From positions 14,749,790 to 14,813,789 of the forward strand of contig NC_049994.1 in the NCBI RefSeq assembly GCF_000003815.2: a DNA stretch of 64,000 nt, read 5' to 3'. Numbering within the stretch: the stretch's first letter is position 1; each line of letters opens with the position of its first letter. The notes below the pieces were generated by a model. That model was given only the letters and a program-made list of their open reading frames with translations. It searched no databases and was not told the DNA's origin. The DNA comes from Branchiostoma floridae. Its lineage: Eukaryota > Chordata > Leptocardii > Amphioxiformes > Branchiostomatidae. Position numbers and translations under genes: made by a program. Of this stretch, positions 35,101 to 46,815 are shown in pieces.

Positions 35101-38100
35101 GTCCCAAACCATGCATTCTTTACCCATCCTGTTTTGCCGTCGGAATCTATGGCAAATAGTCCAAATGTACCAAAGATTTTTCTTGGGCAGGGATTCCGAC
35201 CCTGTTGGGTCCACATTATACGTGAACGTGTTGGACAGATGACCGTTTTGGTCAGGACGCGTGATGTGGGAAAATTTTCAGGTTCGAAAGAATGTCACCG
35301 ATATGGCCAGGTGAACGGTTTGAAGAGGTAACCGCTTGGGCAGGTTTGACAGTATGTTACTTTTTTTTTTCAATACAAAATTTTGGTATCCTACATGACT
35401 TTATCGACAATAACATGACATTACATCCTACATGATATGTTCAAATCAACTGATGCATTCTGCTACATCGCTGTAGGGTGTCATTAATTGATTGATGAAC
35501 ATTAAGGGACATGATGCGTATTGATTGCGAAAACCATGAAATGGTGTTGAATTGGAACCGATAATGACAGCGATATCTTCATTACGATAGAATAATGACT
35601 ATTTTGTAATTAGGATAGCTGGCCATACGGGCTGTTATAGCTTACAAAACCAATCGTTACGTAAGGGCGCGGTCACATAGGTCGCGCGATCGTCGTACGA
35701 TTTTGATGTATTGTAAGGAATTTTAAAGTAGGCTGTGACTGACATGGATTAAAAACAGCATTTTTTGCACCAAGACAGTTTAACTTTGCTGCAGACGTAC
35801 ATGATTGTCGTCCTAAATGCCCTATGTGATCTATGTGCCCGCGCCCTTAGATGGAGAGTTCAAACCTCCATTTGTGAAGTTTAGTATACATTTTCACGTG
35901 TTGTGCTTTGGTCCAAGTTTACAGATTACATTGCCATCCAAAGAAGTGTTTCGCTTTTGTAAGAGGTTAGGCAGTTTTGCTTTGACCACATCTTTCTGTG
36001 ATGATATATATGAAATATGAATAACCACACTAGAATCGCCCACCTGTTTAGCATTTACTAAAACAGGCGATCCTTAACAGAACGCCTATGGATGATTGTG
36101 GTTTGTTACATGTCGTCGATGACCAGGACTTCGTATCACTTAGTGAATTCTATTGTGTTATTGCATGACGTCCATGGGGTACACATATGGCCATGGTGAT
36201 TTGATTATATGGGTGACATCCGCGTATGCATAAATTTTCAGCCATTTCGCTGATTTGCAACAAAAAAAAGTTTCACACATGCTGTAAATCGTAAAAAGCA
36301 GCAAATGCATGCAAATACATGCCTTAGATAAAGGAAATACACGTAGACAGGAAAACATATACTAAAGTCATAGAACTCCAGCGGCAATTCCAGGGTGAAA
36401 GAAGAAAAATGAGAACCTATTGTTCCGTGTATGTGTTGCAATGTGCATGAGATGATTTTCTACTTGAGAGACTTGCCATTAGTTATTTCTATTCTGGTAT
36501 TGCGTAACTCCATATAAGCTAGTTATACCGGTCGGTAAAGGCAGAAAAAGCTTATAGATAAATGGATAAACGAGGATCTTGGGTCTTATTAATGCTGATA
36601 TCCCACAACCCACCTAATGCCAGAAGGATTTCAATAAGCTAAGTGTATTGCGCCGTAAGGTGTTTATACCAGTAGACCGATACAGATTCTTTTTTTTTCA
36701 TCAATGCCATATGCATAGCCCAACTCAACACGTAAAAACGCCACATTTGTCGAAAAGAGTAGGTATGATTAGATCGAAAGCATCCCGGCCAAATGGGCTT
36801 GGCATATCTCGAGCCCCTGCTTTGTCTATCATATAGTTGGTCGAGCTTGCCCAAGCTTGATGTTTCTGACTTAGGGAGAAGAGATGCTGCTATAGTGAGT
36901 GCCTAGACGTTGTCCATGTGCCCTTACAAAGAGCACACTAGAACAAAATACCGAATACCAGAAAGATGTCAATAAGCTAAGCACCCCATAGAAGCTACGG
37001 TTTGTCTCCAAAACGTTTCCCGCCACTCCCAGCATGATCCAGGCTTTACACAAGAATCCTACCCTTAGGAGTAACATTTATCTTCTGACTTGCGTTGTTT
37101 AAACACCATGCTTAGATATCATAAGAATACAAAAGCCTCATATATACACGGCTATAGCGTTGGCCTTACCTATTCTTTAAAGTCTGCTCTGCTGGGAACT
37201 CCATATTGTCTTACCAGTACATCTACAAAGTATTGCTGACGGCAATCCTTAAAAACATCAATGTACTTATGAATAAGAACATCCCTGTATTCGGCCCAAA
37301 TGAAGACATTGTAAATGATTACATTTCTTACCTTCTCAAGGTGAAACGGTACTCTCCTGTGAGTTGATAGGTGTGTTTTCCATCCATTGACACCCACCCA
37401 CAGCTGCAGCAGAACACCAACTGTACAGCCGCACAACAAGCTGTGCCGCTACTATCCGCCGCTACTCTAGCCTTAACGCGTGTATGCAGCCTACACCGAT
37501 AAACATGTCACTATAACAACCGTGGGTGTACATCGTAGGAGTAGTACAGGAATACCTTATAGTGTCTACTTGCCTACAGCCAAAGGTATGTCACATCATA
37601 AGCGCATTCCTCCTACACATAAATATCGCGCAGCACCATCAAATCAGATGCGTCTTATACTAAAACAGATTAGCCGAATATGCGACTGTGCCTACCTGGT
37701 CCTAAAGGTGGACTCTCACTGCACTTGGGGCACGGGTGCGGATATTACGTAATGTATAACGATGACTTAGAAGATAACAAAATACACGAAACGGAAGAAA
37801 ATTCGTTCTTTATCTCTGAAATTCGTTGAGTCATCTTCGAACCCCCAGTGCCGCACCAGTGCCCCAAGTGCACTGAGAGTCCACCTTAAGGTTGCCACTG
37901 TAGATCGTTCGGGATTGATGACTCTGCATCCTGCCGCCTTTATTAAATTACATCCCCCAAATTACTCCCTCATCAATCCCTGGCGGTGTGATAGCGGGCC
38001 GTCTTGCTACTTGGCCGCTGGAGACTTGCAAATGCGCAGAGCAATTGAAACATGTGGAATGGGGTTCCGAACTGTAAGGTCGTTCTGTCGCAACTTAAAG

Positions 38101-38230
38101 AAAACGGATGGGTGACGAAGGTGGAATCTGTTGCCAAAGCCACTGTAATGACTTCAATATAGTCAGATTTTGATTCGATATTTGCTTACATTTTATAGTT
38201 ATGCGTGCACCTTTGATATGCTTTTGGTGA
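32200..38230. other. Long intergenic stretch with few visible repeats
   Basis: Apart from the MITE at 37.7 kb I see no gene, no strong palindrome and no obvious duplication. Open frames are all under 95 codons and mostly AT-driven. Confidence 0.35.
37705..37887. mobile_element. MITE family 5, well-preserved copy
   Basis: AAGGTGGACTCTCACTGCAC and GTGCACTGAGAGTCCACCTT-type ends pair over about 30 bp. The interior shares TTCGTTCTTTATCTCTGAA with the 17.55-kb copy. Confidence 0.75.
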
Positions 38231-38231
38231 C

Positions 38232-38440
38232 TTGGCGACCCGGTATGGTATTTTGTTATTACAAAGCACAGTAGGGGCATTTTCTCTGAATAGTTTTAAA
38301 GAACGCTTGCAAAAGCTAGGTGTGACGGGTTCTTCAGTGTAATATAACCAGCTGCTGCCCCGCAGCGTGCTTGCGAAGCTGGTGTGTTATGCCGAAGGGC
38401 GGTTCTACCGGCTATATAAATTTTAGATACAGATACAGAA
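38232..38440 (+). mobile_element. LINE 3' end, second copy of the family at 11.2 kb
   Basis: The encoded STVGAFSLNSFKERL and LGVTGSSV before TAA match the copy at 11.2-11.5 kb, as does the shared 3' part (ATAACCAGCTGCTGCC, TTCTACCGGCTATATA, ATACAG tail). Opposite orientation, 5'-truncated. Confidence 0.7.
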
Positions 38441-39297
38441 AGCTGGAGGCCGCAGGGTCGGTTGGTGAACCCGCAACAGTGAGCAGTAGTTTGTAATGCT
38501 GAAATCGATTGCTGGGCAGCTTACTGCAGTCCTAATGGTTTAACCTGTTGGAGACGAAAATTTTGTGGACATGGCTGATTGCTTTAAATGTTTGCCTTGT
38601 CATCTGGCCAAAGTGCATTCGCTTATTCTTGGTATATAGCTGGGAAGCTTAGAGAGGGAAGCCAAACATATATGTATCTATGTCTATGATGCATTTTTAG
38701 TGACAATTCTTAAACATCTTTTATCATTATTCATCAGAACTGTTGTAGTAGACAAAGACCTAAACATAGTGGCGCTACACTCATGTACAAACCTACATTA
38801 CAGCGCCAGACAAAATTCTAGATAAGATTAAACAAAGACAGATACGTATTAACGAAATAAAATCAAACTAATATAAGCAACAGAATGATGCTAAAGAGCA
38901 AAGCTAAGAATTGAGGTAACGAAAGATTTGCTAAGATAAGGAAAGAAATATTTACTAAATCTGTAAACCTCTTGACGTCTTGGATCACAGTAACAATGTT
39001 AGCTATTAGTAATATCGTTGGTTCCGTTTCAAAAAGGTTTATGAAGCCTGTGCAACAAATTAAATAATATTGTGTACGGATTTTACTACACCCGTTTTTA
39101 TTGTATTTAAATGTAGGCGCAATTAAGCCAATTCACTGCTGCAATGCCGTACATCTTGTAATAAAACTTGTCAAAACTTGCCAAATTGCAGGAGTTAGTT
39201 TAACAACGTTTTGCATTTACACGTTCATCAGCATTGTACACTCATAGGAGTCTGGCTCACGTGGATTAGCATTACTAGCACTCAGGTAGCTGAAGAA

Positions 39298-39718
39298 GGG
39301 AACGCATCCATCAAGGTCTTCTGTCGATTAGATCTTACCTTTCTGTCTGGTCTCCACAGAAAGCCTTTAATCTTCAGCCCAAGTCAGTTGACTAACCTCA
39401 ATAGCTGGTCATTTTGATGCAACAAGCAACATCTTTTAACAGTCAAACGGTGTGCAAAGTTAACAGTACGGTTTTCGTAGGAATGTTTATTTTTCTAGCT
39501 TAAGCAGGGAAGGCATCCACCAAGATCTCTTGTCGATTAGATCTTACCTTTCCGTCTGGTCTCCACAGAAAGCCGTTAATCTACAGCCCAAGTCAGTTAA
39601 CTAACCTCAATAGCTGGTCATTTTGATGCAACAAGCAACATCTTTTAACAGTCAAACGGTGTGCAAAGTTAACAGTACGGTTTTCGTAGGAATGTTTATT
39701 TTTCTACTTTACTTTCAT
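39298..39718 (+). repeat. Two-copy direct repeat, 209-bp period, nearly identical
   Basis: GTCGATTAGATCTTACCTTT starts at 39323 and 39532. The rest of the unit (AATAGCTGGTCATTTTGATG, GTGTGCAAAGTTAACAGTAC) is almost unchanged, so the duplication is recent relative to the others. Confidence 0.9.
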
Positions 39719-39775
39719 CAGAGCCCTCCAGGCACTTAGTGTCATTCAGAAACCTGGAAGACTTACGCTGGCGTG

Positions 39776-41810
39776 TTGTATCAAAGTGGGAGATACAAAG
39801 AAAGTGATTTATTCCCTTCCACGGTAGGTTCACGGCCGATATTTCACTGATCAAACGTTATCACATATGCATAACCACGATAAACGGTCCCATCGCACAG
39901 AAGACAAAGGGAGGATTGTTTATTTACCCTTTTTTTAGCCATGAAAAAATATTTTGGAAACACGTGCTAACTACATAGGGTACAAACCTTAAATCAATTT
40001 TTTATCAAATGTTCATTGAACTTCTTACTGGTAAAATAAAGGGATAACACCCCCACTATCCCATTCTTTTACCATTCTTGAACCTCTTACTGGTAAAATA
40101 AAGGGATAACAACCCCACTATTTCATTCTTTTACCAGAAGGTATTCCTTGAACGTTGGTATGCTGTATCAAAGTGGGAGATACAAAGGGAGTGATGTATG
40201 CCTGCCCACAGTGGGTTCACGGTCCATATTTCATTGATCAAACGTTACCAAATATACATAACCAGTAGACACGGTCCCATCGCCCAGAAGACAAACGGAG
40301 GATTGTCTATGTATCCTTTTTTTAGCCCTCAAAAAACATTTTGGAAACATAGGGTACAAACCCTAAATCCATTTTTTTACCAAATGTTCATTGAACCAAT
40401 CAATCAATCGTTCGCATGCATCATTGTAAATGCAATGTACCACTTACTGGTACAATAAAGGGATAACACCCCCGCTATCCCATCCTTTTACCAATAGGTA
40501 ATTCTTGAACCTCTTACTGGTAAAATAAAGGGATAACACCCCCGCTATCCCATCCTTTTACCAATAGGTAATTCTTGAACCTCTTACTGGTAAAATAAAG
40601 GGATAACACCCCCGCTATCCCATCCTTTTACCAATAGGTGATTCTTGAACCTCTTACTGGTAAAATAAAGGGATAACATCCCCACTATCCCATTCTTTTA
40701 ACAATAGGTAATTCCTGGTAAAATAAAGGGATAACACCCCCACTAATTCATTCTTTCACCAGAAGGTATTGCTTGAACGTTGGTATGCTGTATCAAAGTG
40801 GGAGATACAAAGAGAGTGATGTATGCCTGCCCATAGTGGGTTCACGGTCCATATTTCATTGATCAAACGTTACCAAAATATACGTAAGCACGAGACACGG
40901 TCCCATCGCACAGAAGACAAACGGAGGGTTGTTTACTTATCCTTTTTTCAGCCCTAAAAAATATTTTGGAAACACGTGCTAACTACAAAGAGATGTGCTA
41001 ACATAGGGTACAAAACCTTAAATCATTTTTTACCAAATGTTCATTGAACCACTTACTGGTAAAATAAAGGGATAACACTCCCACTATCCCATTCTTTTAC
41101 CAATAGGTAATTCTTGAACTGGTAGAATAAAGGGATAACACCCCCACTATTTCATTCTTTTACCAGAAGGTATTCCTTGAACGTTGGCTTGCTGTATCAA
41201 AGTGGGAGATACAAATGGAGTGATGTATGCCTGCCCACGGTAGGTTCACTGCCCATATTTTACTGATCAAACGTTACCAAATATACATAACCAGTAGACA
41301 CGGTCCCATCGCACAGAAGACAAACAGATGAATGTTTGTCTATCCTTGTCTTAGCCCTGAAAAAATATTTTGGAAACATAGGGTACAAACCCTAAATCCA
41401 TTTTTTTACCAAATGTTCATTGAACCAATCAATCAATCGTTCGCATGCATCATTGTAAATGCAATGTACCAGTTACTGGTACAATAAAGGGATAACACCC
41501 CCGCTATCCCATCCTTTTACCAATAGGTAATTCTTGAACCTCTTACTGGTAAAATAAAGGGATAACATCCCCGCTATCCCATTCTTTTAACAATAGGTAA
41601 TTCTTGGTAAAATAAAGGGATAACACCCCCACTATTTCATTCTTTTACCAGAAGGTATTCCTTGAACGTTGGCTTGCTGTATCAAAGTGGGAGATAGAAA
41701 GGGAGCGATGTATTCCCTTCCACTGAGGGTTCATATTTCACTGATCAAACGTTACCAAATATACATAACCAGTAGACACGGTCCCATCGCACAGAAGACA
41801 AACGGCCGTA
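39776..41810 (+). repeat. Complex higher-order repeat block
   Basis: A long module (TCAAAGTGGGAGATACAAAG, GGTTCACGG, CTGATCAAACGTTACC, GGTCCCATCGCACAGAAGAC, ATTTTGGAAACA, AAATGTTCATTGAACC) begins at 39781, 40168, 40792, 41197 and 41682. Between the long modules sit 1-6 copies of a 70-bp unit with ACTGGTAAAATAAAGGGATA and CTATCCCAT..TTTTACCA. The units hold near-palindromic TGGTAAAA and TTTTACCA pairs. Confidence 0.92.
40443..40735 (+). repeat. 70-bp tandem units inside the higher-order block
   Basis: CTTACTGGTAMAATAAAGG starts at 40443, 40513, 40583 and 40653, exactly 70 bp apart. The middle units are nearly identical, while the outer ones are truncated or diverged. This is the most homogeneous part of the block. 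Confidence 0.92.
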
Positions 41811-42034
41811 CATGATATTGACTAGCGGCGGTTATCTTGCGCTTAGAGCTATTGAAATTCGGTTTGGAGGAAATCCTGGGTACAGCAGATACGAAAAATG
41901 TGTACTCCGCCGCGGGAGTTGGGTCAATTGTTTCGTGACCTCCGTTTTGTTGCTTGTGTTTGCAAGATAAAGTGAGCGCCTGAGGAAAAATATCTGTGAC
42001 AGACTGAACTCATGTATTATAAAGACAGTACTGG

Positions 42035-42565
42035 GGCACCTGTGTTTCTTACGTCTACAATCTTGATATGTGAAACGCCGAAGAATCCTTAAGCATAGAA
42101 TAATACAATGGACCAGAAAGAAAATGAGGCTGATAAAAAAAGACTATGTGAGTATGTCTACAAAATTACCATAGGCTTCCAACACCATAGCAATGCATTT
42201 ATTTTTCTATGTCAGTAGTACCATAGATAGCTCACTGGCGTCTACCAAGTACACCTTTCTGTATATGTTTAAAATGCATATACACCCACTCTGCTTATAG
42301 ACGCTGTGTTTCTCAAGTCTACATTTTGATATGTGAAACGTCGGGTAATCCTTAAACATAGTCTAATACAATGGGCCAGAAAGAAAATGAGGCTATTAAA
42401 AAAGGCTGTGCACGCGTAAAAAATACAATAGGCTTTCAACACCATAGTAATGCATAGTAATGTCAGTTTTGCAATAGCTATCGCACTGGCGTCTCCCAAG
42501 TAAACCTTTTTATACATTTTCAAAATGCACATACTCCCCCACTCCACTTATAGGCACTAATCAAA
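42035..42565 (+). repeat. Two-copy direct repeat, 264-bp period
   Basis: TGATATGTGAAACG at 42064 and 42328. Both units contain CAGAAAGAAAATGAGGCT, AACACCATAG and CACTGGCGTCT. Confidence 0.85.
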
Positions 42566-43232
42566 ACTTCTCTTACAGCTTGAAAACACATTCGTCTACT
42601 TCAACAGCATCAGACTACCCATAAAGCAGAGGATTATACATTCTAATGCGCGCCCGCGCCGCTCACACTGTCTAAAGATATTCCAATTCTAGAAGCATTA
42701 CAGCGGTTCTTAAGTGCTAAGGCAGCACCCAACAGTGGCTCTAAATTTCCAACATGGTGTGCAATTACACCGCACGTATCTCTTGAGTGGGGTCACCTCA
42801 CCCTGTTTGACTCCCCAGCGCTAAATGATAGAAAGGCTTGTCTGTGTGGTGTGCATGGATTATAGATTATATCATCTATCGACGTAAAAGCGATGCAAAA
42901 ACGTTGAGGAAGAGAGTGGAGAAAAATTACCACCCAGTAAGGCGTATCCGTTAGGGTGCCGGGGAGTGTGATTTAAAGCCCTGTACATTATCTATTCCTT
43001 ATTTACATTACGTAAATTGTATGGGCCTGCTGTTTCGAGACCTCATTGCCAACTGTTTTCAAAGTGTGTAAATGTTTTAATATACTTTCTCTTAGTTATT
43101 TTCCCGCTTTCTTATGAGCCACACTTTAAAATGTTTTACAGCAGTGTACTTACGTCAGTAACGATACAAAATCAGGATATGACGTGAACTAGGTCCAAAT
43201 TTAGCCATTTCATGGTTGAATTCATCTAGTTT

Positions 43233-43310
43233 AGCTGGTGTGTTAGCAAAGTAAGTAGCCAAGGGGCTAGCTGTTATGCTGGCCATATACTTAGATACAG
43301 ATACAGATAG
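43233..43310 (+). mobile_element. Short LINE 3' tail fragment, same family
   Basis: Only the terminal part remains: AGCTGGTGTGTTAGC, a degraded middle, and AGATACAGATACAGATAG. The related copies lie at 11.2 and 38.2 kb. Confidence 0.5.
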
Positions 43311-44379
43311 GTTGCTTGAAGTTGCAAGTAAAATAAAAAAATTGTTTTGAATAGATGTTTTTTCCGAATCAATGTAGCAGCAGATGGTGTATTGTAAACT
43401 TAATATCTATGAACAGTTTCTTGTGAGATAATACATCACCATGTTAATCATAGTTGATATGTATCTTCTTCTGGCAGCTGTTGTTATGAAGAATATCTAT
43501 ATTCACAGGTATAAATAAGATGTTTACATTTGCTGCAGATAACAACAATGCTATAACAGAAATAGGTATACAATAGAATAATGGCATTAATACATTGAAG
43601 AATCAAAAGAATCATAATATGTACCTGGTATGAAATAACCTAAAATAATCTATGACAAAAATATAGAATTTAGATGAGAATTATGCAGCAGCTTTTGTTG
43701 ATAATAGACGGAATGATGAGATGGAAAGCATTTCGGTTGTTCAAATCTAAGCAATAAAGACCTTTTCCAGTGCAACACGTGTATAGTCAATCCCGAACTA
43801 TGTGATACATGTTAGTAATATGCAGAGGTTAACACGACTAGCGACCTCTTCTAGGGACGCACGGGGTGTACCATGTAGACAGGGTATGCACGTGGAGGCA
43901 AGGAACTATTCCATCTTTGGTATTCTCTTATGTTTGGAAAAAAAGAGTGCCTGAACAAAAGAAAGGTATAAGATTATTTCCTTGATCTTCGGTTCAGCGA
44001 TTTATTTCACAAATTCAAAACAAACAGTCTTTATACTAATCTTCTTAGGTAGGAAAATAGTTGGTATTTCTACATAACTCCAAAGTCATTGTCTATCAGT
44101 TTATAAGTCATTCTGTACATCACGTATAGTCCTTCTGACATCCATTGCAGCGCCTTTGTCGTCCTTGCAAAATCTCTCATTGGGTAGGAAATCATATCAG
44201 ATAGCTTCATGCATGAGCACCAGATACTCAATGTTAACTATTGAGTAAAGCTATTTTAACTGCATCCTACCACACGGAAATCAATATATACAGCCACGTG
44301 ACAACAGAACTTCAATACGAAATCTACCGGGTTGAAAAAGAGAAAGAGGACGCCTCGAAAGCGCCACGAGTGGCAAACT

Positions 44380-45270
44380 TTGTTGTGTGAAATTAATGAC
44401 ACATAGATATTTAGAAAAAAAGTATAAATTTACAAGTTTAGTAATACTATTTTTCTACCAGATTCTGATGAAGAAGAGTTTGTACTTTCTTTGTAGGCTG
44501 AACTTGTCCAAGTAGCAAACTTTGTTGTTTGAAATAATTTAGATATTTCATATAACGTATCGTAAAAGTTTAGTAATGCTGTCTTCTCTATCATATCGGA
44601 ATGAAGGAGATTTTTAGGCTGATCAGAAAAAACGGAACGAATGAATTGAGTGGTTTCCTCATCCTTGTAGAAGTCTTCTCCAAATGAACAAGTAGCAAAT
44701 TTTGTTTTTGAAATCTTTTAGATACACTGTATTTCATAAAAAGTATTATTTCAACAGTTTAGCAATACTATTTGTCAACCATATTCGGATGAAGGAGAGT
44801 TTTTAGGCTGATCAGAAGGAAAAAAATGGAACGAATGGATGGAAATTGTTTTCTTATCTTTGGATAAATCTTCTCCAAATAGTAAACTTTGCTGTTTGAA
44901 ATCATTTAGATATTTCGTAAAAAGTATATTAACAATTTTTGATGATGAAGGAGACTTTTTAGGCTGATCAGAAAAAAATGGAACGAAAAGATGGAAATGA
45001 TGGAAATCGTTTCCTCATCCTTGTAGAGATCTTCTCCAAGAGTACAGCTGAGATTACTCCATGCATCATCTAGATTCATAACGTTAATTGTTAAGTAAAG
45101 CTATTTTATCAGTTATACTATTTTTTCTACCATATTCGGATCGGATGAAGCAGAGCAGAGTTTGTGGGCTGATCAGAAGAAAAAAATACAACGAATGAAT
45201 GGAACTTGTTTCCTCATCCTCGTAGAGATCTTCTCCGAGAGCACATCTGAGATTGCTCCATGCATCAGGA
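44380..45270 (+). repeat. Degenerate tandem array, about 155-205-bp units
   Basis: GGCTGATCAG at 44617, 44806, 44962 and 45167, with an older unit near 44495. Each is preceded by GATGAAGGAG-like text and followed by AACGAATG and CTTCTCCAA-like text. AAACTTTGTTGTTTGAAAT is shared between units. Confidence 0.82.
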
Positions 45271-45419
45271 CCAGACATCGGCGCCAGACGGCAGACCAGA
45301 GGCTCTCTCTCTCCTCCAGGGACGGACAAATTGAAACTGTGACGTGATTTATTTCGGCTTCAAAATGGCCGCCATTAAACAGGAGCTTATCTGGAAGATA
45401 TGCGGCAGGAGCGGGCCCG

Positions 45420-46345
45420 ATGGTGATAGAGACGGGAGCTCTATCTCGCGTCATCGTGATTGACATGGAGGGGCAATAGAACATACGGCCAATCAGATAC
45501 TAGCTAGCTCCAATGGAAAGTTACCGAAGCAGTACGTGAATAAGTACGTCTTCCAGTTGGCTATCTGGCAAAAATCTGAGTAAGTTAGAAAATACTAGAA
45601 TTGAATAATAATGTCACTTAAATTTGATTCCTCGCTTGTCAGATATTTCAAGGTAAAAAGTTAGCAGGAGGACATCATGAAAACAGAGGATAGCGAGGAA
45701 ATCAGATCTGTTCACTCCCTTATGGTGATGAATTAAAGACGCGAGCTCTATCTTGCGTCATCATGATTGACATGGAGGGGGGGGGGGCAATAGAACCAAT
45801 CAGATATGAACCTGAGCACCTAGGGAAAGTTGCCGAAACAGTACGTGAACCGTGGTATTCCACTTGCTTATCTGGCAAGAATCTGAGTACGGCCACACTG
45901 ACTTCATTTTATGGGCGACATCCTCTTGAGACCCAAAAACTAATGCGCGAGGGCAAAAAAACAAAGAAAATGGAGCAAAAAAAACTTCTAAACCACAGGA
46001 CTAAACATCCACTCCATTCTTTCCCAAGCTTGATTGGTCCTATTTTTTTCGTCCAGTAAGACTAGTACTGTAAGAGACAATCGTCGCCAATTCAAACACA
46101 ATGTTTATAGAGGGACCAAGGGCCCAGTGGCCTTATACCCTGACCATGTGCCCCCTACCCTGGAAATTCTGATTGACCAGGGATAGTATGGGGCCGGAGT
46201 AACATTATTTTTGTAGAACAGGCTAAAATCAAGTCAGTGTAGCCTAACTAGAAGACTAGAAGTTAAGAGGACGACATCATAAAAACAGAGGCTATGGAGG
46301 AAAACCTGAATCTTACTCTGTTCACTCCCTTGTGTGCATTGATTA
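45420..46345 (+). repeat. Local duplication with an inserted R1 copy
   Basis: CGTCATCGTGATTGACATGG (45452) and CGTCATCATGATTGACATGG (45755) mark one pair. GTTAGCAGGAGGACATCATG and GTTAAGAGGACGACATCATA mark a second pair at 45659 and 46264. The R1 repeat lies between the latter. Confidence 0.7.
45915..46185 (+). repeat. Dispersed repeat family R1, copy 2
   Basis: This is the second copy of the 10.26-kb repeat, same orientation. It lies within a local duplication (45.42-46.35 kb), so it may have been inserted there or carried along. Confidence 0.6.
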
Positions 46346-46594
46346 AAAGGTTCTTAGTCTTTGTTTTCATGTTCTTTACTCAATTTAGCACGTAAATTTG
46401 AAATTCCAACGGCAAAAATCAAAGTTAGTGCTGGATTGTTTGAGAATGGTAATGGTACTTGCTTCGCATAATGGAACAGCACCATATACATACATGCATG
46501 TTGCTCTAATGGGTACGTAATTTTCAGAGTGCTAATAATATCACACGCCTGAGAGCCCATTTACTCCCAACGCCTACAACACAAATATGCCATT

Positions 46595-46815
46595 TCGCAC
46601 GGTAACAAGATATATTGTGACTATCTATAGGACTAATGGAGGTAAAATCAACAGGATTTTTTTCTTCCTCGAGATCGCCCTCGTCTTCTAAAAACGTAGA
46701 ATGTGCACGGTAACAAGATATATTGTGGCTATTTAGGACTAATGGTGGTAAATTCAGCAGGATTTTCTTTCCGTTTCTTTCTTCCTCGAGATGGCCCTCG
46801 CCTTAAAGACGTAAA
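46595..46815 (+). repeat. Two-copy direct repeat, 108-bp period
   Basis: CACGGTAACAAGATATATTG at 46598 and 46706, each followed by GGACTAATGG, AGGATTTT and CTTCCTCGAGAT. Confidence 0.88.

Noticed and set aside
40036..41640. CRISPR-like array of about 70-bp units
   Set aside because: The units are contiguous minisatellite copies without unique spacers, in a eukaryotic context.
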